Position numbers and translations under genes: made by a program. A stretch of 64,000 nucleotides of DNA from assembly GCF_001187505.1 (NCBI RefSeq), contig NZ_CP012150.1, positions 1,550,001-1,614,000 of the forward strand. The letters are read 5' to 3'. The first letter of the stretch is position 1, and every line of letters starts with the position of its first letter. The stretch is from Mycolicibacterium goodii (lineage in GTDB: Bacteria > Actinomycetota > Actinomycetes > Mycobacteriales > Mycobacteriaceae). Under the pieces are notes generated by a model that made no database searches, was not told where the DNA came from, and saw only the letters and a program-made list of their open reading frames with translations. Below are positions 17,691 to 25,305 of this stretch, piece by piece.

Positions 17691-18364
17691 GATTCCCTCT
17701 TCAGAAAGTCGTTGAGCTGCAGCAGGTCTGCAGCGATGAGATCGGGCTGGGGTATTCCGGGTGCTGGCAGCGCGGCGTTGCCGGGGCGGGTGATCAGCGC
17801 TCCGCGGTATCCGGCGGACTGCGCGCCGATCAGGTCCCACGTGTGCGAGGCGACCATGGTGCACTGGCCGGGTTCCACCCCGAGCGCGGATGCGACGTGG
17901 GTGTACAGCGTCGTCGACGGTTTGAACACCCGGTGCTCGCCCACGGTGAATTGCCGCTCGAAGTAGCCGGCCAGCCCGGCGTTCTCCAGCGGTGTCGCGC
18001 CTTCGGAGTGGGGTGAATTGGTCAGTGTGACAAGGCGATAGCCGTTGTCGCGCAGCCGCTGCAGGCCTTCTTCGACATCGGGGTAGGCCGGCATGGTGCG
18101 CATCCCTTCGGCAATCGCACGCACATCGTCGTCGGAGAGCGTCACGTCGTGGATGTCGGCGAGCATCCGCAGCACACCCTGTCCGAGTGCGAAGAAGTCG
18201 GTGTAGGTGCCCGAGAGCGTGACCGCCATCGAGTGCATGACCAACTGGCCGAACCACTCGCGCAGCACGTGCGGGTCGGAGAAGACGCGCTCGAAGTGCG
18301 GCCGCAGCGACTCGAGGTCGATGAGTGTCTCGTTGACGTCGAAGACCAGCACGCGTCCGGTCAT
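17687..18364 (-). CDS. haloacid dehalogenase type II-like hydrolase
   Basis: A 225-residue HAD enzyme with nucleophile Asp9 (VFDVNETLID), Ser/Thr motif TLTNSPHS, Lys in RVFKPS and the acidic pocket in ASHTWDLIGAQSAG. This combination (NETL, KPS, SHxWD) is the signature of type II (S)-2-haloacid dehalogenases, which hydrolyse C-halogen bonds of short haloacids. The middle gene of the operon; overlaps both neighbours by ATGA. Activity on a real haloacid is an inference, since many family members have other substrates. Confidence 0.8.
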   Translation of the reverse strand: MTGRVLVFDVNETLIDLESLRPHFERVFSDPHVLREWFGQLVMHSMAVTLSGTYTDFFALGQGVLRMLADIHDVTLSDDDVRAIAEGMRTMPAYPDVEEGLQRLRDNGYRLVTLTNSPHSEGATPLENAGLAGYFERQFTVGEHRVFKPSTTLYTHVASALGVEPGQCTMVASHTWDLIGAQSAGYRGALITRPGNAALPAPGIPQPDLIAADLLQLNDFLKRES

Positions 18365-19224
18365 GAGACGGTCCTCTTCAGGAACGCGTCGATCAGGCCT
18401 GCCACCTCGTCGACATGGGTTTCGAGCAGGAAGTGCCCGCCGTCGAGCAGGTGGATCTCGGCGTCGGCGGCGTCCTTCTCGAACGCCCTGGCCCCGTCGG
18501 GTCCGAAGATCGGATCGTTGCGGCCCCACACCGCGAGCACGGGAACCCCACTGCTGCGCAGATATTCGTGCAGCGCCGGGTACAGCGGGGGATTGGTCGC
18601 GTAGTCGGCGAACAGCTTGAGCTGGATGACGTCGTTGCCCGGACGCGCGAGCTGCGCCGCGTCGTGGGTCCAGGTGTCCGGGCTCACCAGGGTCTCGTCG
18701 GCGACGCCGGTGAGGTACTGCCACTTGATCGACTCGTGGTCCAGCGCCGCCCGGACGGCGGCCTCGGTCTGCGGTGTCTGCTCGCGGTGGAAATCCCACA
18801 CCGTCGTCCAGAAGTCCTCCACGAAACCTTCGACGTATCCGTTGCCGTTCTGGGTCACGATCGCGCTGATGGCCTGCGGGTGCCGCAGCGCCAGGCGCCA
18901 GCCGATCGGCGCGCCGTAGTCCTGGACGTAGATCGCGTAGCGGGTGATCCCGAGGTGGGTGAGCAGGCCCTCGGTCAGGTCGGTGAGCGCATCGAAGGTG
19001 TAGTCGAATTCGTCGGCCGATGGTGCGTCGGAGAAGCCGAACCCCAGGTGGTCGGGCGCGATGACGTGATAGTTGCCTGCGAGCAGCCCGATGAGCTCGC
19101 GGAACATGAACGAGCTGGTGGGGAATCCGTGCAGCAGCACGATCGGCGGTGCGTCGGCCGGTCCGGCCTCGCGGTAGAAGAGCCGCTGCCCGTCGACGGT
19201 GGCGTAGCGGTGATGGACGTTCAT
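18361..19224 (-). CDS. alpha/beta hydrolase, epoxide hydrolase/dehalogenase type
   Basis: A 287-residue alpha/beta hydrolase with an Asp rather than Ser nucleophile: Asp102 in VQDYGAPIG. The oxyanion motif HGFPTS and catalytic His264 (GGHFLLETH) are present, with an acid probably in VWGRNDPIFG. Asp nucleophiles mark epoxide hydrolases and haloalkane dehalogenases, but the Trp that follows the nucleophile in true haloalkane dehalogenases is Tyr here. ATG 19224 is used because AGGGGG lies just upstream; the longer GTG/ATG at 19245 has none. First gene of the operon. Confidence 0.82.
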   Translation of the reverse strand: MNVHHRYATVDGQRLFYREAGPADAPPIVLLHGFPTSSFMFRELIGLLAGNYHVIAPDHLGFGFSDAPSADEFDYTFDALTDLTEGLLTHLGITRYAIYVQDYGAPIGWRLALRHPQAISAIVTQNGNGYVEGFVEDFWTTVWDFHREQTPQTEAAVRAALDHESIKWQYLTGVADETLVSPDTWTHDAAQLARPGNDVIQLKLFADYATNPPLYPALHEYLRSSGVPVLAVWGRNDPIFGPDGARAFEKDAADAEIHLLDGGHFLLETHVDEVAGLIDAFLKRTVS

Positions 19225-19237
19225 GGCTAACCCCCTA

Positions 19238-19247
19238 GAAATCAATT
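19238..19247. promoter_or_regulatory. palindrome between hydrolase operon and CGNR gene
   Basis: ATCAATTGAT is a perfect 10-bp palindrome 14 bp before the hydrolase start in the 84-bp divergent region. It could be bound by the CGNR protein; this is a guess from location. Confidence 0.25.
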
Positions 19248-19308
19248 GATGGTTAGGCCAGTCTGCGCGCGATGGTATAACCTGTCAATAGTTTTATGGA
19301 GGTTAGAA

Positions 19309-19812
19309 ATGGACGTGGCCGTCACCGACCGGCAGGACGAGGAGTTCCTGCTCGATCTGCTCAACAGCGCACCGGTGGTGGAAGGGCAGGTGCGCGACGA
19401 ATTCGCCGACGACGACCGGGCGCGCGCGTGGCTGCAGGCACACGGAGTCGACGACGCCACGGATCTGGTCGCGGTGCGCGACCTGCTTCAGGACGTGGTG
19501 CGGGGAACCCGGCCACCGACGGTGCTGGCCCCGTACCTTGCCGAGGTGACGATGCGCCCGACCATGACGCCGGACGGGGTGAGCTGGGAACTCGGGGCGT
19601 CGCCCGCCGCGCGGGCCGTGCTGGCGTGGGATGCCCTGCGCGTCAACAGCCCGGGACGGCTACGGGCGTGCGCCAACGACGAGTGCCGGCTGTTCCTGAT
19701 CGACCGGAGCAAGCCCAACACCGCGCGGTGGTGTTCGATGGCGATCTGCGGTAACCGCATGAAGGCGCGCAGGCATTACCGGCGCGCCAAAGGGGTTCAC
19801 ACCGGGGGATAG
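19309..19812 (+). CDS. CGNR zinc-finger regulator
   Basis: A 167-residue protein with an N-terminal ABATE domain (stress-ligand-sensing, residues 1-110) and the C-terminal CGNR zinc finger: Cys121, Cys126, Cys142, Cys147 with CGNR at 147-150 followed by basic residues MKARRHYRR for DNA contact. ATG 19309 follows GGAGG by 5 nt. It is divergent from the hydrolase-dehalogenase-oxidoreductase operon by 84 bp, so it likely regulates that operon, though the inducer is unknown. Confidence 0.82.
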   Translation: MDVAVTDRQDEEFLLDLLNSAPVVEGQVRDEFADDDRARAWLQAHGVDDATDLVAVRDLLQDVVRGTRPPTVLAPYLAEVTMRPTMTPDGVSWELGASPAARAVLAWDALRVNSPGRLRACANDECRLFLIDRSKPNTARWCSMAICGNRMKARRHYRRAKGVHTGG

Positions 19813-19907
19813 GCCGGCGGCGGGTACACGCCACGCAGGCCCCAGGGGATCCAGTCGAAGAAGTACTCGCCTTCGTCGCTCAGATCGTAGTCAGGATTCG
19901 GATCCAT
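19797..19907 (-). CDS. leaderless 36-residue acidic/proline-rich protein
   Basis: ATG 19907 to TGA 19797 encodes MDPNPDYDLSDEGEYFF followed by a Trp/Pro/Tyr-rich tail ending in YPPPAYPPV. A TACACT box (19914-19919) sits exactly 6 nt before the ATG, and 28 of 35 codons have G or C in the third position, as in real genes here. The N-terminus is strongly acidic; the C-terminus is aromatic/proline. It overlaps the end of the CGNR gene on the opposite strand by 16 bp. No recognised family; function unknown. Confidence 0.55.
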   Translation of the reverse strand: MDPNPDYDLSDEGEYFFDWIPWGLRGVYPPPAYPPV

Positions 19908-19913
19908 TTCCGC

Positions 19914-19919
19914 AGTGTA
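19914..19919 (-). promoter_or_regulatory. -10 box of the 36-residue gene
   Basis: TACACT (minus strand) followed by GCGGAA and then ATG 19907, the 6-nt spacing of leaderless mycobacterial transcripts. It nearly copies the MOSC gene promoter (TACAGT-GCGGAT-ATG). No -35 match. Confidence 0.5.
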
Positions 19920-19952
19920 GACCGAGTGGGCGCACTGATGACAGGGATTGCC

Positions 19953-19979
19953 TACACTGAATCAACCATCTAGTTGATT
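19953..19979 (+). promoter_or_regulatory. TetR promoter and overlapping operator
   Basis: TACACT (19953-19958) is a -10 box; start of transcription would fall near 19965. Directly after it an inverted repeat AATCAAC (19960-19966) / GTTGATT (19973-19979) with a 6-nt spacer covers that start site. A TetR protein bound there would block its own and the SDR gene's transcription. Binding is inferred. Confidence 0.5.
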
Positions 19980-20024
19980 GAACACCCCGGGACCGCCCGG
20001 GCGATGCCATGAAGTGAGTATCCC

Positions 20025-20684
20025 ATGACTTCCGCTGCCAACAACGGAACATCCCGTCGCGAAGAACTACTGAATGTCGCGGCGAAACTGTTCGCAGCCC
20101 GCGGTTACCACGGCACCCGGATGGACGACGTCGCAGAGGCCGTCGGCCTGAACAAGGCGACCGTCTACCACTATTACGCGAGCAAGTCGCTGATCCTCTA
20201 CGACATCTACAAGAGCGCGGCGGACTTCACGGTCGAGGCGCTGCACGACGATCCGACCGCGTCGGCCCGCGAGACCATCTACCACTTCACCCGGCGCCTG
20301 CTGGTGGGCATCGCCAACGATCTGGAGCGCGCGGCGGTGTACTTCCAGGAGGGGCCCTACATCGCCGAGTGGTTCACCGAGGACCAGGTCGAGTACATCA
20401 GGCACGCCGAGGCGCAGGTGTACGAGCATGTGCGCGATGTGATCGACCGCGGCATCGCCAGCGGCGAGTTCTACGACTGCGACTCGCATGTGCTGGCGCT
20501 GGGCTACATCGGCATGGTGCTCGGCGCCTACCGCTGGCTGCGCCCGCACGGTAGGCGCACCGCCGAGGAGATCGCGGTCGAGTTCAGCACCGCACTGCTG
20601 CGCGGGCTCATCCGGGACGCGGACGTCCGCGCGCAGTCCCCGCTCGGCATCGACCTCGAGACCGGCGGTGAGGACCGGTCATGA
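20025..20684 (+). CDS. TetR-family regulator
   Basis: A 219-residue TetR protein: N-terminal helix-turn-helix (DVAEAVGLNKATVYHYYASK) and an all-helical ligand domain. Its C-terminus overlaps the SDR start (ATGA). The inverted repeat in its promoter (19960-19979) suggests autoregulation. The neighbours (SDR oxidoreductase, Tct-type transporter) make a small organic acid or sugar acid a plausible effector, but fatty-acid or steroid CoA effectors, common for this group, cannot be excluded. Confidence 0.85.
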   Translation: MTSAANNGTSRREELLNVAAKLFAARGYHGTRMDDVAEAVGLNKATVYHYYASKSLILYDIYKSAADFTVEALHDDPTASARETIYHFTRRLLVGIANDLERAAVYFQEGPYIAEWFTEDQVEYIRHAEAQVYEHVRDVIDRGIASGEFYDCDSHVLALGYIGMVLGAYRWLRPHGRRTAEEIAVEFSTALLRGLIRDADVRAQSPLGIDLETGGEDRS

Positions 20685-21454
20685 GTGACCTGTTCGGCCT
20701 CGACGGCAAGGTCGCCGTGGTCACCGGTGGCGGCCGCGGCATCGGTCTGATGATGGCGCGCGGCCTGCTGCGGGCCGGCGCCGATGTGTACCTCGCGAGC
20801 CGCAAGGAGGCCGAACTCGAAGCGGCGGTGGCCGAACTGTCCCCGCTCGGCCGGGTCGAGGCGGTGCCCGCCGATCTCGGCACCGCAGAGGGTGTCACGG
20901 CGCTGACCGCAGCGCTCACCGGCCGCGAGAAGGCCATCCACGCGCTGTTCAACAACGCGGGTGCGGCCTGGGGCGCGCCCTACGAGGACTTCCCGGAGTC
21001 CGGCTTCGACAAGGTCTACAACGTCAACGTCAAGGGCGTCTTCCTGCTGACGCGGGCGCTCACGCCGCTGTTGCAGGCCGGCGCCACCGACGACGATCCG
21101 GCCCGGGTGATCAACACCGGCAGCATCGACGGCATCGTCGCGCCCGAGCGGGGCCGCAACAACTTCTCCTACAGTGCCAGCAAAGCGGCGGTGCACATGC
21201 TCACACGTCACCTCGCCGGTGAGCTCGCACCGCGCATCCTGGTGAACGCGATCGCGCCCGGGCTCTTCCCGTCGCGCATGACCAAGGAGCTGCTCGCGGC
21301 GGGCGAGGAGGCCGTCGGGTCGGCGTTGCCCCTCGGACGGGTCGGCCAGCCCGACGACATCGCCGGTATCTCGGTGTTTCTCGCGAGCCGGGCCAGCGCG
21401 TACATCACCGGAGCGGTGATTCCGGTGGACGGTGGTGTCAGCACGATCCGCTGA
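20681..21454 (+). CDS. short-chain dehydrogenase/reductase
   Basis: A 257-residue classical SDR: cofactor loop TGGGRGIG, NNAG, catalytic Ser in NTGSIDG, and YSASK (Tyr-Lys pair). The acidic or basic residue after the second strand (ASRKEAE) suggests NADPH use. Translationally coupled to the TetR gene and followed, after a promoter, by the tct operon. Close to gluconate 5-dehydrogenase/3-ketoacyl reductase-like SDRs in layout; substrate not established. Confidence 0.85.
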   Translation: MSDLFGLDGKVAVVTGGGRGIGLMMARGLLRAGADVYLASRKEAELEAAVAELSPLGRVEAVPADLGTAEGVTALTAALTGREKAIHALFNNAGAAWGAPYEDFPESGFDKVYNVNVKGVFLLTRALTPLLQAGATDDDPARVINTGSIDGIVAPERGRNNFSYSASKAAVHMLTRHLAGELAPRILVNAIAPGLFPSRMTKELLAAGEEAVGSALPLGRVGQPDDIAGISVFLASRASAYITGAVIPVDGGVSTIR

Positions 21455-21474
21455 CACATCACTGATCCAACAAC

Positions 21475-21513
21475 GGTATTGACCCATACCAATTTGGCCT
21501 TGGACAGGTATTG
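21475..21513. repeat. GGTATTG direct repeat before tctC
   Basis: GGTATTG occurs at 21475-21481 and again at 21507-21513, 32 bp apart (three helical turns), within the 138-bp region upstream of tctC and partly overlapping the spacer of its promoter. Could be an activator or repressor site. Confidence 0.35.
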
Positions 21514-21529
21514 CCACGCTCCCTAGTTT
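21500..21529 (+). promoter_or_regulatory. promoter of the tct operon
   Basis: TTGGAC (21500-21505) and TAGTTT (21524-21529) are separated by 18 bp, a good match to a housekeeping promoter. tctC starts 64 bp further on with AGGAGC as ribosome-binding site. Confidence 0.45.
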
Positions 21530-21592
21530 GTAGTGATAGCCGCCACAGCGGCTGCCCATAACCGGGTCAATTCACACAACAGGAGCAAAGTC

Positions 21593-22609
21593 ATGGCGAC
21601 ACCCGCTCTTCGCCGCACCCGTCTCGTCGCGGCTGCCGCCGCCACCCTTACCGCGGGCCTGGTGCTCAGTGGTTGTGGCGGCGTCCAGAACACCACCGGC
21701 GGCGGGGGATCCGGCGGCACCTATCCGACCGGCACCGTGGAGATGTACGTCGGCGCCTCGGCGGGCGGCTCCAGCGACCTGATCAGCCGTGCCGTCTCGA
21801 AGGGGCTGAGCGACGCACTCGGCGCCTCGTTCCCGGTGATCAACCGCGAAGGCGCCAACGGGGCCCTCGCGGCCGCCGAGGTCGCCAAGGCCAAACCGGA
21901 CGGTTCGGTCATCGCCATCCAGAACGCGTCGCTGTACACCATCACCCCGCTCGCCGTGTCACCCGACGAGGTCACCGACATCAACGACTTCGACGTCGTC
22001 TACGGCATCTCGCGCGACGACTACGTGCTGGTGACCAACCCGGCCAGCGGCTACAAGACCATGCCGGACCTCAAGGCCACCACCAAACCCGTGCGCTACG
22101 GCACCACCGGCGTCGGCACCGGCGCACAATTGGCCGCCGCGCTGCTGTTCAAGTCCGCCGACGTGCCGTCGCAGGCGGTACCGTTCGACGGCGGCGCCCC
22201 TGCCCTGACGGCTCTGCTGGGCAACCAGATCGACGTCGCGGTGCTGCAGGTCGGCGAGGCGATCGAGAACATCCAGTCCCACAAGCTGCTGCCGCTCGCG
22301 GTGTTCGGTCCCGAACGCATCGAGTACCTGCCCGACGTCCCCACCGCCAAGGAACAGGGCCTGGACGTCGAGGTCACCCAGTACCGCTTCATGACGGTGC
22401 CCAAGGGCACCCCGCAGGAGGTCCAGGACCGCATCATCGAGGGCCTCAAGGCCACCTTCGGCACCGACGAGTACAAGAAGTTCAACGAGCAGAACAGCCT
22501 GACGCCGCTGGAGAAGCCCGGCCCCGAGATCCTCGACCAGCTCAAGGCGGACACCCAGCGCTACGCCGATCTGACCAAGCAGTTCGGCATCGACCTACGG
22601 GCCAGCTGA
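21593..22609 (+). CDS. tctC: tripartite tricarboxylate transporter receptor (TctC)
   Basis: A 338-residue lipoprotein with lipobox LVLSGC (Cys28) and the TctC/Bug fold: MYVGASAGGSSDLISRAV, YGTTGVGTGAQLAA, and QVGEAIENIQSH. It captures the substrate outside the cell and hands it to TctA. ATG 21593 has AGGAGC 7 nt upstream. TctC proteins bind citrate, tartrate, aldarates, terephthalate and others, so the neighbouring sugar-acid dehydratase is the best clue to the ligand. Confidence 0.88.
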   Translation: MATPALRRTRLVAAAAATLTAGLVLSGCGGVQNTTGGGGSGGTYPTGTVEMYVGASAGGSSDLISRAVSKGLSDALGASFPVINREGANGALAAAEVAKAKPDGSVIAIQNASLYTITPLAVSPDEVTDINDFDVVYGISRDDYVLVTNPASGYKTMPDLKATTKPVRYGTTGVGTGAQLAAALLFKSADVPSQAVPFDGGAPALTALLGNQIDVAVLQVGEAIENIQSHKLLPLAVFGPERIEYLPDVPTAKEQGLDVEVTQYRFMTVPKGTPQEVQDRIIEGLKATFGTDEYKKFNEQNSLTPLEKPGPEILDQLKADTQRYADLTKQFGIDLRAS

Positions 22610-23130
22610 TGAGCGACACCCTGGCCGACGTGTCGGCAGAGCCCGAACCCTCACCCCCCGACGTTCCCGAGGAACAACAGCCACCGGCGGGCGGGCCGCT
22701 CTACCAGACCGTTTCGGCCGTGGTCGGGATCGTCGTCGGCGTCGGCGCCGCGCTGCTCGCCCACGGCTACGGGCTCGGTTCCCTGCACCAACCCGGCCCC
22801 GGGCTGTGGCCGTTCGTGGTCGGTGTCGTCATCACGGTGCTGTCGGTGCTGCTGCTCCTGCTGGGCCGCAGGCTCACCGACGCCGAGGCGTTCACCCGCA
22901 GCAGCGTGCTCGCGGTCGCGGGCGCGGTGACGTTCGTCGGCTTCGCGTTGTTGCTGCCGCTGATCGGGTTCGAGATCCCGGCGCTGCTGTTGAGCGTGAT
23001 CTGGCTGCGGTTCCTCGGCGGCGAAAGCTGGCGCAGCACAGCGATCGTCAGCGTCCTCACCACCGCCGTGTTCTACTTCCTGTTCCTCTACGGGCTGCGG
23101 ATCCCGCTGCCGCACCTGATCAGCTTCTGA
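22609..23130 (+). CDS. tctB: tripartite tricarboxylate transporter small subunit (TctB)
   Basis: A 173-residue protein with a Pro/Glu-rich N-terminus and four hydrophobic segments (GIVVGVGAALLAHG, LWPFVVGVVITVLSVLLLLL and two more near the end), the pattern of TctB. It is poorly conserved in general and recognised mainly by its place between tctC and tctA. Its ATG overlaps the tctC stop (TGATG). Confidence 0.83.
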   Translation: MSDTLADVSAEPEPSPPDVPEEQQPPAGGPLYQTVSAVVGIVVGVGAALLAHGYGLGSLHQPGPGLWPFVVGVVITVLSVLLLLLGRRLTDAEAFTRSSVLAVAGAVTFVGFALLLPLIGFEIPALLLSVIWLRFLGGESWRSTAIVSVLTTAVFYFLFLYGLRIPLPHLISF

Positions 23131-23139
23131 GGACCGCCC

Positions 23140-24666
23140 ATGGACGTGCACGCATTCCTGGACGGGTTCGCCCTGGTGGTCGAACCCCACAACCTGTTGT
23201 ACTGCCTCATCGGCGTGCTCATCGGCATGGTGATCGGTGTGCTGCCCGGCCTGGGCCCGGCCGCCACCATCGCGATCCTGCTGCCCATCACCTACACCAT
23301 CGATCCGATCTCGGCGATCATCATGCTCGCCGGGATCTATTACGGTGCCCAGTACGGCGGCACCATCACCTCGGTGCTGTTGCGACTGCCGGGCGAGGCG
23401 TCCTCGGTCGTCACGGTGTTCGACGGGTTCGCGCTCGCCAAGCAGGGCCGGGCCGGAACGGCACTCGGCATCGCCGCCATCGGATCCTTTGTGGGAGCGA
23501 CGATCTCGATCGTCGGCCTGTCGTTGCTCGCCCCGGTGATCGCCGAGGTGGCGCTCGATTTCGGCCCGCCCGAGTACGCCGCGCTGGCCCTGCTCGGTGT
23601 CCTGCTGGTCGCCACGATCGGCAACGGCAACATGCTCAAGTCGTTGATCGCGGCGGCCGTCGGACTGCTGCTCGCGACGGTGGGCCGCGACAGTTTCAGC
23701 GGGGCGTCGCGGTTCACGTTCGACAGTCTGCAACTGGCCGACGGCATCGACTTCGTCGTCGTGGCGATGGGCCTGTTCGGTGTCGGCGAGATCCTCTACA
23801 ACCTCGAACAGCGGCACGGGAAACCGCACGTACCCGCCAAGGTCGGCAACGCGTGGCCGTCGCGCAAGGACCTGCGTCAGTCCTCGGGGGCGATCGGCCG
23901 CGGGTCGGTGATCGGGTTCGTGCTCGGTGTGCTGCCCGGCGGCGGTGCGGTGCTGGCCTCGCTGGTCGCCTACGCGACCGAGAAGAAGCGGTCCAAGCAT
24001 CCCGAGCGGTTCGGCAAGGGCGCCGTCGAGGGCGTCGCCGCGCCCGAGACGGCCAACAACGCCGCGGCCACATCGTCGTTCATCCCGCTGCTCACCATCG
24101 GCATCCCCGCGAACGCGTCGATGGCGATGCTGTTCGGCGCGCTGCTGATCCTTGGCATCTCGCCGGGCCCGCAGTTGGTCGACGAACACCCCGACCTGTT
24201 CTGGGGCGTCATCAACTCGATGTACATCGGCAACCTCGCCCTGCTGATCCTCAGCATCCCCCTGGTCGGGTTGTTCGTCCGGATCCTGCGGGTGCGCCCG
24301 GCGATCCTGGCCCCGATCACGGCGCTGATCACGCTGCTGGGCGTCTACACCATTAACAACTCGGTGTTCGACATCTTCGTGATGATCGCCTTCGGTGTGG
24401 TCGGCTACCTGATGAAGAAGACCGGGTTCGATCCCGGCCCGTTGGTGCTGGCGTTCGTGCTGGGCTCGCTCGTGGAGTCCAACGTGCGCCGGTCGATGCT
24501 GATCTTCGGTGGTGACCCGACCGGATTCGTCACGCGGCCGCTATCGGGCACGATCCTGGCGATACTCGTTGCGGTGGTGGCGATCCCGGTGATCCGGCAC
24601 CTGCTGCGCTCGCGCGCCGGGTCACCGGCCCCCGGCGAGGCGCCGACGAGTGTTACCAAGGTGTAG
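23140..24666 (+). CDS. tctA: tripartite tricarboxylate transporter large subunit (TctA)
   Basis: A 508-residue permease with about 12 helices and the TctA signatures GVLPGLGPAATIAILLP and GVLPGGGAVLASLVAYATEK (repeated Gly-Pro-Gly loops). AAPETANNAAATSSFIP lies in the second repeat. It starts 9 bp after tctB. Its last 45 bp overlap the convergent GntR gene. Confidence 0.9.
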   Translation: MDVHAFLDGFALVVEPHNLLYCLIGVLIGMVIGVLPGLGPAATIAILLPITYTIDPISAIIMLAGIYYGAQYGGTITSVLLRLPGEASSVVTVFDGFALAKQGRAGTALGIAAIGSFVGATISIVGLSLLAPVIAEVALDFGPPEYAALALLGVLLVATIGNGNMLKSLIAAAVGLLLATVGRDSFSGASRFTFDSLQLADGIDFVVVAMGLFGVGEILYNLEQRHGKPHVPAKVGNAWPSRKDLRQSSGAIGRGSVIGFVLGVLPGGGAVLASLVAYATEKKRSKHPERFGKGAVEGVAAPETANNAAATSSFIPLLTIGIPANASMAMLFGALLILGISPGPQLVDEHPDLFWGVINSMYIGNLALLILSIPLVGLFVRILRVRPAILAPITALITLLGVYTINNSVFDIFVMIAFGVVGYLMKKTGFDPGPLVLAFVLGSLVESNVRRSMLIFGGDPTGFVTRPLSGTILAILVAVVAIPVIRHLLRSRAGSPAPGEAPTSVTKV

Positions 24667-25305
24667 GCGCATGGCGGCCCTGGCGAGATCCGGATCCCCG
24701 GCGATCACCGCGGCCGCCACCTGATCGTGCTCACGGCGGACCCGCTCGGCGTGCGCGGCATCGGTGATCGAATGCGCATCGCCGAGCCGGGTGCGCGGCA
24801 GCATGATCATCATGGGTCCCAGCGAGTTCATCAGGTCGAGGTAGAACCGGTTCCCGCTGACCTCGGCGATGGTGCGGTGGAACCGGAAGTCGGCCTCCAC
24901 GGCGTCTTCCGGTGCGGCGCCGACGAATTCGTCGAGCGCGGTGCGGACGGCAGCCCGGCCGCGGTCGTCGGTGCGGGCCGCGGCCAGCGCGGCGGCCTCG
25001 CACTCGACGCCGAGGCGGAAGTCGATCATGTCGAGCACATCGCGGTGGGTCCGGATCGCCGCGGATTCGACGGTGAACGCGGTGGGCTCCGGGACCGCGA
25101 GCACGAATGAGCCACGGCCCTGGAAGGTTTCGACGAGCCCCTCGGCGCGCAGCCGGGTCACCGCCTCGCGGACGACGGTGCGCGACACCCCGAACTCGTC
25201 GATCAGCTCGGCCTCGGAGGGCAGTTTGTGCCCGGGTGGCAGGTCACCGGAGAAGATCTTGTCCTTCAGCCCTGCCACCACCCGCTGGGCCAGCGATGCG
25301 TTCAC
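24622..25305 (-). CDS. GntR/FCD (FadR-type) regulator
   Basis: A 227-residue GntR protein: winged HTH (PSEAELIDEFGVSRTVVREAV) and a C-terminal FCD domain with Asp/His metal or ligand residues (DFRFHRTIAEVSGN; REHDQVAAAV). GTG 25305 overlaps the stop of the dehydratase gene (GTGA), so both are made from one message. Its operator is likely the 11-bp inverted repeat at 26419-26445 carrying a GT-CT-AC core. FCD proteins usually sense sugar acids or organic acids, in keeping with the neighbours. Confidence 0.87.
   Translation of the reverse strand: MNASLAQRVVAGLKDKIFSGDLPPGHKLPSEAELIDEFGVSRTVVREAVTRLRAEGLVETFQGRGSFVLAVPEPTAFTVESAAIRTHRDVLDMIDFRLGVECEAAALAAARTDDRGRAAVRTALDEFVGAAPEDAVEADFRFHRTIAEVSGNRFYLDLMNSLGPMMIMLPRTRLGDAHSITDAAHAERVRREHDQVAAAVIAGDPDLARAAMRLHLGNTRRRLAGGR

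Noticed and set aside
18361..19224. Calling the hydrolase a haloalkane dehalogenase
   Set aside because: The Trp after the nucleophile Asp is Tyr; halide-binding residues cannot be confirmed, so only the broader class is given.
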